DNA of 9,067 nt from positions 1 through 9,067 of the forward strand of contig CALBLR010000254.1 of assembly GCA_937896015.1 (NCBI GenBank). Direction: 5' to 3'. This DNA is from an uncultured Prevotellaceae bacterium. GTDB taxonomy: Bacteria > Bacteroidota > Bacteroidia > Bacteroidales > Muribaculaceae. Shown here in pieces: positions 9,044-9,067 of this stretch. The notes beneath the pieces are model-generated. The model had not been told where the DNA came from. It searched no databases and saw only the letters and a list, made by a program, of their open reading frames with translations. The position numbers and the translations under genes were made by a program. Position 1 is the first letter of the stretch, and every line of letters starts with the position of its first letter.

Positions 9044-9067
9044 GAAATGTGCTCGCACATTTTCTTA

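Larger units (their letters stand above)
8929..9067. repeat. 84-bp tandem dyad repeat, two copies (second cut off)
   Basis: Copy 1 is 8929-9012 and copy 2 begins at 9013. All 55 bases of copy 2 in the window are identical to 8929-8983. Each unit has outer inverted arms AAATTAG / CTAATTT (8931-8937 and 9003-9009) and a strong central hairpin AAGAAATGTGC-TC-GCACATTTTCTT (8958-8982, one bulge). Related near-copies CCGAGCGCA (8944-8952) and CCGAGGCGCA (8991-9000) lie in the two halves. There is no open reading frame of note and no transposase. From memory, similar intergenic elements (GTGCAAACCGAGCGCAATG type) are widespread in Bacteroidales genomes; their function is not settled as far as I know. 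More copies may continue past the right edge. Confidence 0.9.

Noticed and set aside
8929..9067. CRISPR array
   Set aside because: The units are 84 bp and identical throughout, with no unique spacers; this is a tandem dyad repeat.

Overview
This GC-rich window looks like chromosomal DNA of a Bacteroidales bacterium, perhaps a Muribaculaceae-like gut member; the family placement is a guess. Four things point to the order: the MurF-alanine racemase fusion, a GSCFA-domain protein, a BspA-type leucine-rich-repeat protein with a Bacteroidetes-style C-terminal tail, and promoter-like boxes of the Bacteroidetes form (-7 TAnnTTTG). Shine-Dalgarno sequences are mostly absent. All seven genes lie on the minus strand, so transcription runs from high to low coordinates.

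Layout in transcription order. (1) 9067-8877: noncoding DNA with two copies of an 84-bp tandem dyad repeat (the second cut by the window edge). The edge of each copy forms a Bacteroidetes-type promoter pointing at speA. (2) 8876-5090: a tight set of speA (arginine decarboxylase), truA (tRNA pseudouridine synthase) and a membrane acyltransferase-3 protein, with gaps of 13 and 9 bp. (3) 5089-4969: a 121-bp gap with a -7 box inside a 20-bp near-palindrome. (4) 4968-1421: a GSCFA protein and the murF-alr fusion, 71 bp apart and possibly co-transcribed. (5) 1359-203: a secreted leucine-rich-repeat protein whose reading frame breaks 28 codons before its apparent natural end. (6) 196-1: the 5' part of tadA (tRNA adenosine deaminase), running out of the window.

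The content is mainly housekeeping: polyamine synthesis, tRNA modification (truA and tadA) and peptidoglycan precursor synthesis (D-alanine production and D-Ala-D-Ala ligation in one polypeptide), plus two envelope-related genes. I see no phage, CRISPR, transposase, defence or secondary-metabolite genes and no clear new multigene system. The items most worth a second look are the promoter-bearing tandem repeat upstream of speA, the frameshifted surface protein, the palindrome over the GSCFA promoter, and the grouping of a membrane acyltransferase, an SGNH-like protein and MurF-Alr.
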